Assembly: GCA_031181345.1 (NCBI GenBank)
Contig: JAPSLC010000020.1
Location: forward strand, 1 to 64,000
DNA from: Cupriavidus sp.
GTDB lineage: Bacteria > Pseudomonadota > Gammaproteobacteria > Burkholderiales > Burkholderiaceae
Length of the DNA: 64,000 nucleotides
Direction: 5' to 3'
The position numbers and the translations under genes were made by a program. Positions 8,313-20,505 of this stretch are shown one piece after another; position 1 is the first letter of the stretch, and each line of letters opens with the position of its first letter. The notes under the pieces are model-generated. The model saw only the letters and a list, made by a program, of their open reading frames with translations. It did not search any database and had not been told where the DNA came from.

Positions 8313-9275
8313 TCAGTGCGAACTCGGCCGCAACGCCCGCCGCCCGCGCTGCACCAGCATCACGCCGGCCAGCACGATGGCGCCGGCGATCACGCCGCCG
8401 ACCAGATTGATCAGCAGCGGTCCCAGCCATGACAGGAAGGGGCCGACGCCGGGGATGGCCCCGAGCCATTGCGCGGCGCTCTGTTCCAGATGGTGCGCCC
8501 ACGGCAGGCCATGGACGAGAATGCCGCCGCCCACCAGGAACATCGCCACGGTGCCCGCCACCGACAACGTCTTCATCAGCATCGGGGCCAGCCGCAGCAG
8601 GCCGTCGCCGATGCGGCGGGCGAAGCCGTTGCCGCGGTTGCTCAGATAGAGCCCCGCATCGTCGAGCTTGACGATGCCGGCCACCAGCCCGTAGACGCCC
8701 ACCGTCATCAGCAGCGCGATCGCGGTCAGCACGGCCAGGCGGGTGCCGAACGGCGCGTTGGCCACCGTGCCGAGCGAGATCACGATGATTTCGGCGGACA
8801 GGATGAAGTCGGTACGGACCGCGCCCTTGATCTTGTCCTTCTCCAGCGCGACCAGGTCGACCGCGGGATTGGACGCTGCTTGCCGCAACGCGGCGCGTTC
8901 GACCGCCTCCCTGGCGCGCTCGGTCGGCTCGGCGTGGCCGGGCAGATAGCGATGCGCAAGCTTCTCGAAGCCCTCGTAGCAGAGAAACGCGCCGCCGATC
9001 ATCAGCAGCGGCGTCACCGCCCATGGCGCGAAGGCGCTGATCGCCAGCGCCGCCGGCACCAGGATCACCTTGTTGCGCAGCGATCCGAGCGCGACCGCCC
9101 ACACCACCGGCAGCTCGCGCTCGGCCTTCAGGCCGGTCACCTGCTGCGCGTTCAGCGCGAGGTCGTCGCCGAGCACGCCCGCGGTCTTGCGGGCGGCGAC
9201 CTTGCTCATGGTGGCGACGTCGTCGAGGATCGTCGAAATATCGTCGAGCAGCGCAAGCAGGCTGGCACCGGCCAT
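8313..9275 (-). CDS. DUF808-family (YedI-like) inner-membrane protein
   Basis: A 320-residue membrane protein. The conserved DUF808 N-terminus (MAGASLLALLDDISTILDD, then MSKVAARKTAGVLGDD) is intact, followed by several hydrophobic helices, for example ILVPAALAISAFAPW and the C-terminal GGVIAGAIVLAGVMLV. Function is unknown in the family. I chose the ATG at 9273-9275, where GGAGG lies nine bases upstream and the family consensus begins; the frame extends 46 codons further but reads as non-protein sequence. It is divergent from the signalling operon at 9580 and ends beside the origin-like segment. Confidence 0.88.
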   Translation of the reverse strand: MAGASLLALLDDISTILDDVATMSKVAARKTAGVLGDDLALNAQQVTGLKAERELPVVWAVALGSLRNKVILVPAALAISAFAPWAVTPLLMIGGAFLCYEGFEKLAHRYLPGHAEPTERAREAVERAALRQAASNPAVDLVALEKDKIKGAVRTDFILSAEIIVISLGTVANAPFGTRLAVLTAIALLMTVGVYGLVAGIVKLDDAGLYLSNRGNGFARRIGDGLLRLAPMLMKTLSVAGTVAMFLVGGGILVHGLPWAHHLEQSAAQWLGAIPGVGPFLSWLGPLLINLVGGVIAGAIVLAGVMLVQRGRRALRPSSH

Positions 9276-9579
9276 CTCAGCGGCCTCCCCGGGGCAGCCA
9301 GGCTGCGTCGGTACGGCGATCGGAACTCGGCATGGCTTGAACTCCTGTGGTTTGGAGGGGGGCAAGGCGCCGTCGGCTCGCGGCCGGGACCGCTTGATGA
9401 GTGGCGCCGCCATCGCGCCATACTGCCATAGCAGGCGCGGCTTCCAGCATGGCGGGCATGTCGGATTTTGTCTGATTTTTTTACGTCACTTGGCCCGGTA
9501 GCATGGGGCGTCATTGCGCAGGCACCGGGCGGCTTTTGCGCCGGCGCCCCCGCCTTCTCCCATTTCCACCCGGTCGCCC
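9276..9579. other. Gene-free divergent interval
   Basis: 304 bases between the DUF808 gene and the hybrid kinase, presumably holding both promoters. It includes a T-rich patch around 9463-9483, but no hexamer pair or palindrome stands out, and I see no credible small gene. Confidence 0.5.
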
Positions 9580-12806
<3,227 letters not shown>

Positions 12807-12825
<19 letters not shown>

Positions 12826-13700
12826 CCCCTCCCGCCGCGGCGTCGACCAGCGCGGCGCCGGCCGACGACGCGTTCGCGGCGGTGCCCGCGGAGGACTTCG
12901 ACATCGAGCTCGAATTGCTGCTCGAGGGCATCTACCGCAAGTACCAGCACGATTTCCGCGGCTATTCGCGCGCCTCGCTGCGGCGCCGGCTGTCGCAGGC
13001 GCTGCGGGACCTGAGGCTCGACACGCTGTCCCAGCTGCAGGACCGCATGCTGCGCGATCCGGCGCTGTTCGCCCGGCTGTTCCAGTACCTGACGGTGCAG
13101 GTCAGCGAGATGTTCCGCGACCCCTCGTATTTCCGCGCGATCCGCGAGCATGTGGCACCGGTGCTCAAGACCTATCCGTCGATCACGGTGTGGGTGGCCG
13201 GCTGCAGCAGCGGCGAGGAGCTGTGGTCGCTGGCGATCCTGTTCGCCGAGGAGGGCCTGCACGAGCGCACCACCTTCTATGCGACCGACATCAATCCGGC
13301 CGCGCTGGCCGAGGCCCGCGCCGGGGTCTACGACGCCGGGCGGCTGCGCGGCTTCGGCCGCAACTACCTGGCCGCCGGCGGCCGGCATTCGCTGGGCGAC
13401 TACTATCACGCCGCCTACGGCAAGGCCAAGTTCGACGCCAGTCTGGTGTCGCGCGCGGTGTTCGCCGACCACAGCCTGGCCACCGACAGCGTGTTCCAGG
13501 AAGCGCAGCTGATCTCGTGCCGCAATGTGCTGATCTACTTCGATCGCGCGCTGCAGGACCGTGCGCTCGGGCTGTTCCGCGACGCGCTGGTGCGCCACGG
13601 CTTTCTGGGCCTGGGCAGCAAGGAAACGCTGCAATTCAGCGCCCACGCCGAGGCCTTCGAGGCCGTGATGCCGTCGGACCGGCTGTACCGCAAGCGATGA
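12807..13700 (+). CDS. CheR-type protein-glutamate O-methyltransferase
   Basis: A 297-residue SAM-dependent methyltransferase. After an Ala/Pro-rich start comes the CheR N-terminal helical domain (EGIYRKYQHDFRGYSRASLR, about residues 30-90), then the catalytic domain with VTVWVAGCSSGEELWSLA-like motif I near residue 130, FYATDINPAAL, and CRNVLIYFD near residue 236. In chemotaxis CheR methylates receptor glutamates, but no receptor gene lies here. The same CheR/CheB-plus-kinase pairing occurs in non-chemotactic stress-signalling operons. The proposed ATG sits inside the kinase gene's last codons, which implies translational coupling. CheB follows after 7 bases. Confidence 0.88.
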
Positions 13701-13707
13701 ACGTCGC

Positions 13708-14340
13708 ATGAACGCTCCCCACGCCCACCCGACCCCATCGCCCGAGGCCGTCGTCATCGGCGGCTCGGCCGGCGGCATCGAGGCGCTGAACGTGCTGCTG
13801 CCGATGCTGCCCGCGGCGTTCCGTCCGGCGCTGATCGTGGTGCTGCATCTGCGGCCCGACACGCCGAGCTTGCTGCCGCAGCTGTTCTCGCTGCGCTGCG
13901 CGCTGCCGGTCTGCGAGGCCGAGGACAAGATGCCGGTGCGGCACGGCCACCTGTATCTGGCCCCGCCCGACTATCACCTGCTGGTCGAGCGGGAGAGCCA
14001 CCACGGCAGCCATCACGGGAGCGAGCGCGCCGAGGGCGTGCGTCTCGCGCTGTCGGTCGACCCGCCGGAGCGCTTCTCGCGCCCGTCGATCGACGTGCTG
14101 TTCGAGTCCGCCGCGCACGCCTGGCGCGAGGCGCTGCTGGGCATCCTGCTCAGCGGCGCCAACGACGACGGCGCGCGCGGGCTCGAGACCATCCGCCAAT
14201 GCGGCGGACGAACCTGGGTGCAGGCCCCGGATACGGCGTCGGCGGAAACCATGCCGGCGGAGGCGATCGCGCGCGGCGCGGTCGACGAGGTACTGACCCT
14301 GGAAGCGATCGGCAGCCGGCTGCGGCTCGCCGTCCACTGA
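13708..14340 (+). CDS. CheB-type protein-glutamate methylesterase (catalytic domain only)
   Basis: A 210-residue stand-alone CheB catalytic domain without the usual N-terminal receiver. The catalytic triad can be assigned: Ser in IGGSAGGIEAL near residue 19, His in VVLHLRPDT near residue 46, and Asp in LLSGANDDGARG near residue 153. It would hydrolyse methyl-glutamates or deamidate glutamine on an unknown partner, opposing the CheR-type enzyme encoded 7 bases upstream. A His/Ser-rich insert (ESHHGSHHGSER) sits mid-protein. Loss of the receiver suggests control through protein contacts with the neighbouring kinases rather than by direct phosphorylation (inference). Confidence 0.9.
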   Translation: MNAPHAHPTPSPEAVVIGGSAGGIEALNVLLPMLPAAFRPALIVVLHLRPDTPSLLPQLFSLRCALPVCEAEDKMPVRHGHLYLAPPDYHLLVERESHHGSHHGSERAEGVRLALSVDPPERFSRPSIDVLFESAAHAWREALLGILLSGANDDGARGLETIRQCGGRTWVQAPDTASAETMPAEAIARGAVDEVLTLEAIGSRLRLAVH

Positions 14341-14349
14341 AACCTTGCC

Positions 14350-15444
14350 ATGTCCGATCCCATCAAGATCCTGACCGTCGACGACATCGCCAGCAATCTG
14401 ACTGCGCTGGACGCGGTGCTCGCCCGACCCGACGTCGAACTGGTACACGCCAACTCGGGGCCGCAGGCGCTGGACCTGCTGCTGGAACACGAGTTCGGCC
14501 TGGCCATCCTCGACGTGCACATGCCGGGCATGGACGGCTTCGAGCTGGCCGAGCTGATGCGCGGCAGCACGCGGACCCACCATATCCCGATCCTGTTCCT
14601 GACCGCGGCCGGCTACGACAGCCAGCGCACCTTCAAGGGCTATGCGACCGGCGCGGTGGATTTCCTGTACAAGCCGCTCGACGCCAACATCCTCGCCGCC
14701 AAGGTCGACGTGTTCGTGCAGCTGGCACGGCAGAAGCAGCAGCTCGCCGAGCAGCTCGCCACCACGCAACGGCTGCTCAAGGCCAACGAGATGCTGATGG
14801 CGGTGCTGGCGCACGACCTGCGCACGCCGCTGTCCGCGATCCTGGCCTCGACCTCCTTCCTCGAGCGCTTCTGCCACGACCAGAAGACCGCGCCCGCCGT
14901 CGAACGCATCCGCCGCAGCGGCACCCGCATGGTGCGGATGGTCGATCAACTGCTCGACGTGGCGCGGCTGCACGGCGGCCGCATGCAGCCCTCGCTGCAG
15001 CGCGAGGACCTGCATGCGCTGTGCGCGGCGATCGTCGACGAACACGAAACCCGGCACGGAAAGGGCCGGCTGCTGCTGGAGAAGGCCGGCGATACGGCGG
15101 CGGCCGTGGACGCCGGGCTGCTGTCGCAGGTGCTGGCCAATCTGATCGGCAACGCGCTGCAGCATGGCGACTCAGCGGTGCCGGTGCGCGTGCGCATCGA
15201 GGGCGCCGAGGGGCGCGTGGCGGTCGCGGTCAGCAATGGCGGCACCATTCCGCCCGATCTGCTGCCGCATCTGTTCGACGCCTTCCGCTCGGGGCGCTCG
15301 GCCACCGAGTCGGAGGGGCTGGGACTGGGGCTGCATATCGCGCGCGAACTGGCGATGCTGCATGGCGGCGATATCGAGGTGGTCTCGCGCGAGGGGGCGG
15401 GGACGACCTTCACGGTGTGGGTGCCGCGCCAGGGACCGGCGTAG
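14350..15444 (+). CDS. Receiver-histidine kinase fusion protein
   Basis: A 364-residue soluble protein. The receiver domain is at residues 5-125, with acidic VDD at the start, phosphoacceptor Asp near 55 in LAILDVHMPGMDG, and the conserved Lys in YKPLD. A short Gln-rich coiled coil follows, then HisKA with His near 155 in AVLAHDLRTPLSAI, and an ATPase domain with NLIGNALQHGD and GLGLGLHIARE. There are no membrane segments. It is the last gene of the four-gene operon (9 bases after the CheB gene), and it could take phosphoryl groups from the hybrid kinase and feed an unlinked regulator; no DNA-binding output gene lies nearby. Confidence 0.9.
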   Translation: MSDPIKILTVDDIASNLTALDAVLARPDVELVHANSGPQALDLLLEHEFGLAILDVHMPGMDGFELAELMRGSTRTHHIPILFLTAAGYDSQRTFKGYATGAVDFLYKPLDANILAAKVDVFVQLARQKQQLAEQLATTQRLLKANEMLMAVLAHDLRTPLSAILASTSFLERFCHDQKTAPAVERIRRSGTRMVRMVDQLLDVARLHGGRMQPSLQREDLHALCAAIVDEHETRHGKGRLLLEKAGDTAAAVDAGLLSQVLANLIGNALQHGDSAVPVRVRIEGAEGRVAVAVSNGGTIPPDLLPHLFDAFRSGRSATESEGLGLGLHIARELAMLHGGDIEVVSREGAGTTFTVWVPRQGPA

Positions 15445-15460
15445 CCGTTCGTTCGTCCGT

Positions 15461-15505
15461 CGGCGCGCTGGTAATCGGCGCGCTGGTAATCGGCGCGTCG
15501 GTCAT
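15461..15505. repeat. 15-bp tandem repeat, three copies
   Basis: CGGCGCGCTGGTAAT occurs twice head-to-tail (15461-15475 and 15476-15490), followed by a degenerate third copy CGGCGCGTCGGTCAT (15491-15505). The third copy runs into the stop codon of the IclR gene. It fills most of the space between two convergent genes. Confidence 0.8.
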
Positions 15506-16386
15506 TCGGCCCGCAGTACGCGCGCCATCTGCTGCGCCGCCTCCTGCAGCACCGGCACCGCGCGCAGCAGGCCTTCCAGCGGCACGCGCGCCGTGGGAGC
15601 ATGGCAGGCGATCGCCGCCAGCACCGGGCGGGCGGTGGTTGCGTTGCCGACCGCCGTGCCGTTGATCGCCTCCACTGCCAGCTCGCGCACCGGCACCGCG
15701 ACCGCCGTCATGCCGCGCACGAATTCCTCGTTGTCGACGCCGATGCCGCGCGCGCCGAGCCGATCGAGCTCGGCCTCCAGCAGCGACAGGTCGGCCAGCG
15801 TGCGCGGCGTATTGCGCGTCAGCACCAGCCGCTGCAGCGTCTGCTGCCGTTCCAGCCGGCTCATCGCCGACAGGAACAGCTTGCCGCTCGCGGTGCAGTG
15901 CAGCGGCACATGGATGCCCGGCGACAGCTGCAGCCGCAGCGGCTCGTGGGTCTCGACGCGCTCGACGTAGAGCACCCGATCGCCGTCCAGCGCGGTCAGA
16001 TTGCAGGTCTCGCCCAGCGCCGCCACCAGCCGGCCGAGGATCGCGCGGCATTCGCGCAGCACCGGCGGACTGCGCAAGGTCTGCAGCGCCAGTCCCGCCG
16101 CCCGCGGGCCCGGCACGAAGCCGCGCTCGGCCGGCATCTGCAGCACGAAGCCGGCGCGCTCCATCGCCGCCAGCAGCCGCATCAGCGTGGTCTTCGGCAC
16201 GTGCAGGCGTTGCGACAGCTGTGCCAACGTCTGCGGATGCTGCGCGCGTGCGAGCGCGTCGAGCACCATCAGCACACGCAGGCTGCGCGCGTCCTCGTCC
16301 GCCGCCCGAGAGTCCGACGCACTGTCTGCTGCGCTGCGATTCTGAAACGGAATTTGCACGTTCTGTTTCACTTTCCGCGCCTCCAC
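15502..16386 (-). CDS. IclR-family transcriptional regulator
   Basis: A 294-residue regulator. The N-terminal winged helix-turn-helix is at about residues 35-95 (TLAQLSQRLHVPKTTLMRLL), and the C-terminal effector domain has LTALDGDRVLYVERVE, HCTASGKLFLS and a later NEEFVRGMTAVAVPV block. The start is a GTG at 16384-16386 with AAAAGG eight bases upstream. It is divergent from the GMC oxidoreductase and MHS transporter genes and probably controls them through the inverted repeat at 16435-16452 (inference). The effector is unknown; IclR proteins commonly sense aromatic or small organic acids. Confidence 0.9.
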   Translation of the reverse strand: MEARKVKQNVQIPFQNRSAADSASDSRAADEDARSLRVLMVLDALARAQHPQTLAQLSQRLHVPKTTLMRLLAAMERAGFVLQMPAERGFVPGPRAAGLALQTLRSPPVLRECRAILGRLVAALGETCNLTALDGDRVLYVERVETHEPLRLQLSPGIHVPLHCTASGKLFLSAMSRLERQQTLQRLVLTRNTPRTLADLSLLEAELDRLGARGIGVDNEEFVRGMTAVAVPVRELAVEAINGTAVGNATTARPVLAAIACHAPTARVPLEGLLRAVPVLQEAAQQMARVLRAE

Positions 16387-16434
16387 GCGTATTGCCTTTT
16401 CATTTTCAGGTCGGCAAATAAAATCGGGACAAGT

Positions 16435-16452
16435 CGTTCCATTATAAGAACG
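16435..16452. promoter_or_regulatory. Candidate IclR operator
   Basis: Inverted repeat CGTTC-N8-GAACG with an AT-rich centre (CATTATAA). It lies in the 139-base divergent gap, 49 bases upstream of the iclR start and 74 bases before the oxidoreductase start. Placement and symmetry fit an autoregulatory IclR site; binding is not shown. Confidence 0.5.
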
Positions 16453-16525
16453 TTGCTGGCAGGCCCCGCGGCCAATCCGCCCCGGACAAACCCTGCCCGC
16501 AACACCCGACCAGGAGACAGCGACG

Positions 16526-18256
16526 ATGTCGCAAACCGTTGACTACATCGTGGTGGGCGCCGGCTCGGCCGGCTGCGTGCTGGCCAACCGGCTCAGCGAG
16601 GACGGCCGCCACGCGGTGTGCCTGCTCGAGGCCGGCCCGCCGGACCGCTATCCGTGGATCCATATCCCGATCGGCTACGGCAAGACGATGTTCCACAAGG
16701 AGGTCAACTGGGGCTTCCATACCGACCCCGACCCCAACATGCTGAACCGGCGCATCTATTGGCCGCGCGGCCGCACGCTGGGCGGCAGCAGCGCCATCAA
16801 CGGCCTGATCTACGTGCGCGGGCAGCGCGAGGACTACGACCACTGGGCCGCGCTAGGCAATCGCGGCTGGAGCTGGAACGACTGCCTGCCCTACTTCCGC
16901 AAGCTCGAGAACAACGACCTCGGCCCCGGCCCGACGCGCGGCACCGACGGCCCGCTGAACGCGACCTCGATCGACCGGCGCCATCCGCTGGTCGAAGCCT
17001 TCATCGAAGCCGGCGAGGCGCTGGGCCTGCCGCGCAAGGCCGATTTCAATACCGGCGACCAGGAAGGCGTCGGCTACTACCAGCTGACTACGCGCAAGGG
17101 CTGGCGCTGTTCGACCGCCGTCGCCTATCTGCGGCCGGCGCAGTCGCGTCCGAATCTGCGCATCGAGACCGGCGCGCATACCACCGCGATCCTGTTCGAG
17201 GGCCGGCGCGCGGTCGGCGTGCGCTATATGCAGAACGGCCGCCAGCACATGCTGCGGGCGCGCCGCGAGGTCCTGCTGTGCGCAGGCGCGCTGCAGTCGC
17301 CGCAGTTGCTGCAGCTGTCCGGCATCGGACCGTCGAGCCTGCTGCGCGAATTCGGCGTGCCGGTCGTGCACGCGCTGCCGGGCGTCGGCGAGAACCTGCA
17401 GGACCATCTGCAGATCCGGCTGATCTACCAGGTCGCGCGGCCGATCACCACCAACGACCAGTTGCGCTCGCTGTTCGGCAAGGCCCGCATGGGGCTCGAA
17501 TGGCTGCTGTGGCGACAAGGTCCACTGGCGATCGGCATCAACCAGGGCGCGATGTTCTGCCGCGTGCTGCCGCAGGAAAGCGCGACGCCGGATACGCAGT
17601 TCCACTTCGCCACGCTGTCAGCCGACATGGCGGGCGGCCAAGTCCATCCGTTCTCGGGCTGCACGTATTCGGTGTGCCAGCTGCGGCCCGACTCGCGCGG
17701 CACGGTGCGAATCCGCTCGACCGATCCGTTCACGCCGCCGTCGATGCAGCCGAACTATCTGTCGGCCGAGCTCGACCGGCGCAGCGCCATCGCTTCGGTC
17801 CGGTTCGCGCGCCGGGTGGCGCAGACCGAGCCGATGCGCACGCTGATGCAGGCGGAATTCCGGCCAGGCGACGCGGTGCAGTCGGACGACGAGATCCTGC
17901 ATTTCTGCCGCGAGTACGGCGCCACCATCTTCCATCCGTCGGGCACCGCCAGGATGGGCCCGGCCAGCGATCCGCTCGCGGTGGTCGACGAGCGGCTGCG
18001 CGTGCATGGCGTGGCGGGGCTGCGCGTGGTCGATTGCTCGGTGATGCCGACGCTGGTGTCGGGCAATACCAATGTGCCGGTGGTGATGATGGCCGAGCGC
18101 GCGGCGGACTTTATTCGCGAGGATGCGCGGGCGCAGACCGTTAGCGAGATCGTCGGTGAGCCGGCGGGGCCGGTCCAGGTCGAACGCGAGACCGAGCGCC
18201 AAGCCGATCGCGAAACCGTGCGCCAAGCCGATCGCGGCATCACCGAGCCGGTCTGA
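16526..18256 (+). CDS. GMC-family FAD-dependent oxidoreductase (choline dehydrogenase-like)
   Basis: A 576-residue flavoenzyme. The Rossmann FAD motif VVGAGSAGCVLANRL is near residue 10, GMC signature 1 (GRTLGGSSAINGLIYVRG) near residue 80, and the catalytic His region FHPSGTARMG near residue 470. The family oxidises alcohols such as choline, PEG or aromatic alcohols; the substrate here is not readable. GGAGACAGCG precedes the ATG. The last 30 residues are an unusual charged tail with a near-exact repeat (RETERQADR, RETVRQADR) from a 24-bp duplication. An MHS transporter follows after 142 bases, and a hairpin lies between them, so the two may be uncoupled in part. Confidence 0.9.
   Translation: MSQTVDYIVVGAGSAGCVLANRLSEDGRHAVCLLEAGPPDRYPWIHIPIGYGKTMFHKEVNWGFHTDPDPNMLNRRIYWPRGRTLGGSSAINGLIYVRGQREDYDHWAALGNRGWSWNDCLPYFRKLENNDLGPGPTRGTDGPLNATSIDRRHPLVEAFIEAGEALGLPRKADFNTGDQEGVGYYQLTTRKGWRCSTAVAYLRPAQSRPNLRIETGAHTTAILFEGRRAVGVRYMQNGRQHMLRARREVLLCAGALQSPQLLQLSGIGPSSLLREFGVPVVHALPGVGENLQDHLQIRLIYQVARPITTNDQLRSLFGKARMGLEWLLWRQGPLAIGINQGAMFCRVLPQESATPDTQFHFATLSADMAGGQVHPFSGCTYSVCQLRPDSRGTVRIRSTDPFTPPSMQPNYLSAELDRRSAIASVRFARRVAQTEPMRTLMQAEFRPGDAVQSDDEILHFCREYGATIFHPSGTARMGPASDPLAVVDERLRVHGVAGLRVVDCSVMPTLVSGNTNVPVVMMAERAADFIREDARAQTVSEIVGEPAGPVQVERETERQADRETVRQADRGITEPV
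18185..18232 (+). repeat. 24-bp tandem duplication in the 3' end of the GMC gene
   Basis: Two adjacent 24-base units (18185-18208 and 18209-18232) differ at only two positions and encode R-E-T-x-R-Q-A-D repeats in frame, just before the stop codon. A recent slippage event is the likely origin. Confidence 0.8.
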
Positions 18257-18289
18257 TCCGGCCCGCCATCGCCCCGCCAACGCATATCG

Positions 18290-18316
18290 GCAGCGAACCC
18301 GGGCTCGGTTCGCTGC
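18290..18316 (+). terminator. Hairpin between GMC and MHS genes
   Basis: Perfect 10-bp stem GCAGCGAACC/GGTTCGCTGC with a 7-base loop, 34 bases after the oxidoreductase stop. No T-run follows, so it could be a processing or attenuation hairpin rather than a full terminator. Confidence 0.5.
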
Positions 18317-18398
18317 GCCACCGAAGGCCGAGCCCCGGCAGCGAGAGCGCCCGCCTACGCATTGCACCAAGGGCGCCGTCAATCCAAAGGAGACAAGC

Positions 18399-19736
18399 AT
18401 GGCAAGCCCCAACGAGCAGGCGGTACGCAAGGTCGCGATGGCCGCGGTGATCGGCGCCACCATCGAGTGGTACGACTTCTTCCTGTACGGCGTCGTCGCC
18501 GGCATCGTGTTCAACAAGCTGTATTTCCCGGCCGGCGATCCGGTGGTCGCCACCATGCTGGCCTACACCACCTTCGCGGTGGGCTTCGTCACGCGGCCGC
18601 TCGGCGGCGTCATCTTCGGCCATTTCGGCGACCGCGTCGGCCGCAAGAGCATGCTGGTGATCACGCTGATGATCATGGGCATCTCGACCTTCCTGATCGG
18701 ACTGGTGCCCACCTACGACAGCATCGGTCTGTGGGCGCCGATCCTGCTGCTGTTGCTGCGCGTGCTGCAGGGCATCGGCCTGGGCGGCGAATGGGGCGGC
18801 GCGGTGCTGATGGCCTACGAATACGCGCCGCCGGGCCGCAAGGGCTTCTATGCCTCGCTGCCGCAGATCGGACTGTCGATCGGCCTGTGCCTGGCCTCCG
18901 GCGTGGTCGCGCTGCTGTCGCTGACGCTGACCGACGCACAGTTCCTCAGCTGGGGCTGGCGCGTGGCCTTCCTGGTCTCTGCCGGCATGGTGTTCGTCGG
19001 CATGTATATCCGGCTGTCGATCAAGGAGACGCCCGAGTTCACCGCGGTCAAGCAGCGCAACGCCGAGACGCGCATTCCCTTCGTCGACATGATGCGGCGC
19101 TACCCCGGCAATATCCTCAAAGGGATGGGCGCGCGCTATATCGATGGCGTCTTCTTCAATGTCTTCGGCGTGTTCTCGATCAGCTATCTGACCCAGACCG
19201 TCAAGATCAGCCGCACCGAAGCGCTGACCGGCGTGATGGCCGCCGCCATCGTCATGTGTTTCTTCATCCCGCTCTTCGGCCACCTGTCGGACCGCATCGG
19301 CCGCACCCGGGTCTACTTCTGGGGCTCGCTGATCACCGCGTGCTCGGCCTTCCCCGCGTTCTGGCTGATGCTCAACGGCGGCGGCAACGTGATGCTGCTG
19401 TGGCTGGCCATCATCGTGCCGTTCGGCATCTTCTACGCCGCGGTCTACGGGCCCGAGGCGGCGCTGTTCTGCGAGCTGTTCGACGCCAAGGTCCGCTATA
19501 CCGGCATCTCCTTCGTCTACCAGTTCTCGGGCATCTTCGCGTCGGGAATCACGCCGATCATCGCCACCGCGCTGCTGAAGTCGGGCCAGGGCAAGCCGTG
19601 GCAGATCTGTGCTTACGTGATGTTTGCCGGGTTGGTGTCGGCGGTGTCGGCGGCGTTGATCGGGCGGTCGTCGGGGCCCGGTGAGGTGCGGGAGGCGGGG
19701 CCGGTGGTGCCAGCGTCTGCGAGGCAGATGCGCTAG
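18399..19736 (+). CDS. MHS-family (metabolite:H+ symporter) MFS transporter
   Basis: A 445-residue proton symporter of the major facilitator superfamily. The family hallmark GATIEWYDFFLYG is in helix 1, followed by the loop motif GHFGDRVGRKSML, a long third-helix region with GLGGEWGGAVLMA, and a second loop motif GHLSDRIGRTRVY. About twelve helices are visible. Members carry shikimate, ketoglutarate, proline/betaine, citrate or aromatic acids. The start is the ATG at 18399 with AAAGGAGA six bases upstream. Together with the GMC oxidoreductase and the divergent IclR regulator it looks like a small uptake-and-oxidation unit. Its last four bases overlap the convergent membrane-protein gene. Confidence 0.92.
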   Translation: MASPNEQAVRKVAMAAVIGATIEWYDFFLYGVVAGIVFNKLYFPAGDPVVATMLAYTTFAVGFVTRPLGGVIFGHFGDRVGRKSMLVITLMIMGISTFLIGLVPTYDSIGLWAPILLLLLRVLQGIGLGGEWGGAVLMAYEYAPPGRKGFYASLPQIGLSIGLCLASGVVALLSLTLTDAQFLSWGWRVAFLVSAGMVFVGMYIRLSIKETPEFTAVKQRNAETRIPFVDMMRRYPGNILKGMGARYIDGVFFNVFGVFSISYLTQTVKISRTEALTGVMAAAIVMCFFIPLFGHLSDRIGRTRVYFWGSLITACSAFPAFWLMLNGGGNVMLLWLAIIVPFGIFYAAVYGPEAALFCELFDAKVRYTGISFVYQFSGIFASGITPIIATALLKSGQGKPWQICAYVMFAGLVSAVSAALIGRSSGPGEVREAGPVVPASARQMR

Positions 19737-20503
19737 TCGCCCGCGAGGGCCGGAGCCGGAGCTTCGGCCTTTTCTTCGACGAGGAACTTGACGTTCAACG
19801 TCGTCCACTCGCTGGACCGGATCACCAGCCGGTTGCCCTCGATCGGGTAGAAGCGCCCGTGCTCCTCCAGGCCGCGTCCACGGTCGTCGGTCAATTTGCG
19901 CCGGGACGCAGCGGACAGGATGATCCGCTCCAGCTCCCCATCGCTCTTGAACTCGAAATCCTCGAGCAGGCCGGTGTAGAGGTACGACTGGTCCTTCATC
20001 GGTACGACGGCGCTGACGACCACCATCGCGCCGTCGCTGATGCCCGAATCGATGCCGCTGAAGAGGTAGTACCAGGGCGCCTGCTGCCGGAAAAAGCCGC
20101 TCGCCCAGCTGTTCGGATGGTCCAGATGGAATCGGCTGACCAGCCACCGACGCAGCATGGCCAGCACGAAGGCGAGGCCGAACGTCCCCGCGAAGTAGCC
20201 GAACACTGGCCAGGGATGTTCGTTCAGCCATTCATAGCGGTACGGCGGAACGCTGGCCGCCGCGGCACCGCCGGACAGCATGCGCAGGGCGTCGCCGAGA
20301 TAGAGCTGGTAGCCGAAATATTCGGTGGCGGCGAGGCCGACCGCGGCATCCACGATCAGCGCCAGCACGATGGACTTGATCGCCGTCGCCCCGAAGGGCG
20401 TCATGTCGGCTTCGCGCGCCTCCCTGGCCTGGCTGTAGTGGTGGTAAAGAAAGCCCGGCGCGACCAGGAAAAACAGCAGGATCGCGGGCAGCGCAATGTT
20501 CAA
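19733..20503 (-). CDS. Membrane protein of unassigned function (possibly DUF6338-like)
   Basis: A 256-residue protein. Three hydrophobic segments near residues 3-20 (IALPAILLFFLVAPGFLYHH), 40-60 and 103-120 (FGYFAGTFGLAFVLAML) are followed by a soluble C-terminal domain of about 130 residues. That domain has SGIDSGISDGAMVVVSAVVP and YTGLLEDFEFKSDGELERIIL, a pattern recalling DUF6338 proteins, but this is from memory. The gene is only two bases after the 59-residue gene, so they form one transcript behind their own start region. Base composition is less GC-rich than the MHS gene it meets end-on. Its place at the end of a restriction island suggests an accessory or membrane-effector role (inference only). 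Confidence 0.7.
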   Translation of the reverse strand: MNIALPAILLFFLVAPGFLYHHYSQAREAREADMTPFGATAIKSIVLALIVDAAVGLAATEYFGYQLYLGDALRMLSGGAAAASVPPYRYEWLNEHPWPVFGYFAGTFGLAFVLAMLRRWLVSRFHLDHPNSWASGFFRQQAPWYYLFSGIDSGISDGAMVVVSAVVPMKDQSYLYTGLLEDFEFKSDGELERIILSAASRRKLTDDRGRGLEEHGRFYPIEGNRLVIRSSEWTTLNVKFLVEEKAEAPAPALAGD

Positions 20504-20505
20504 GG

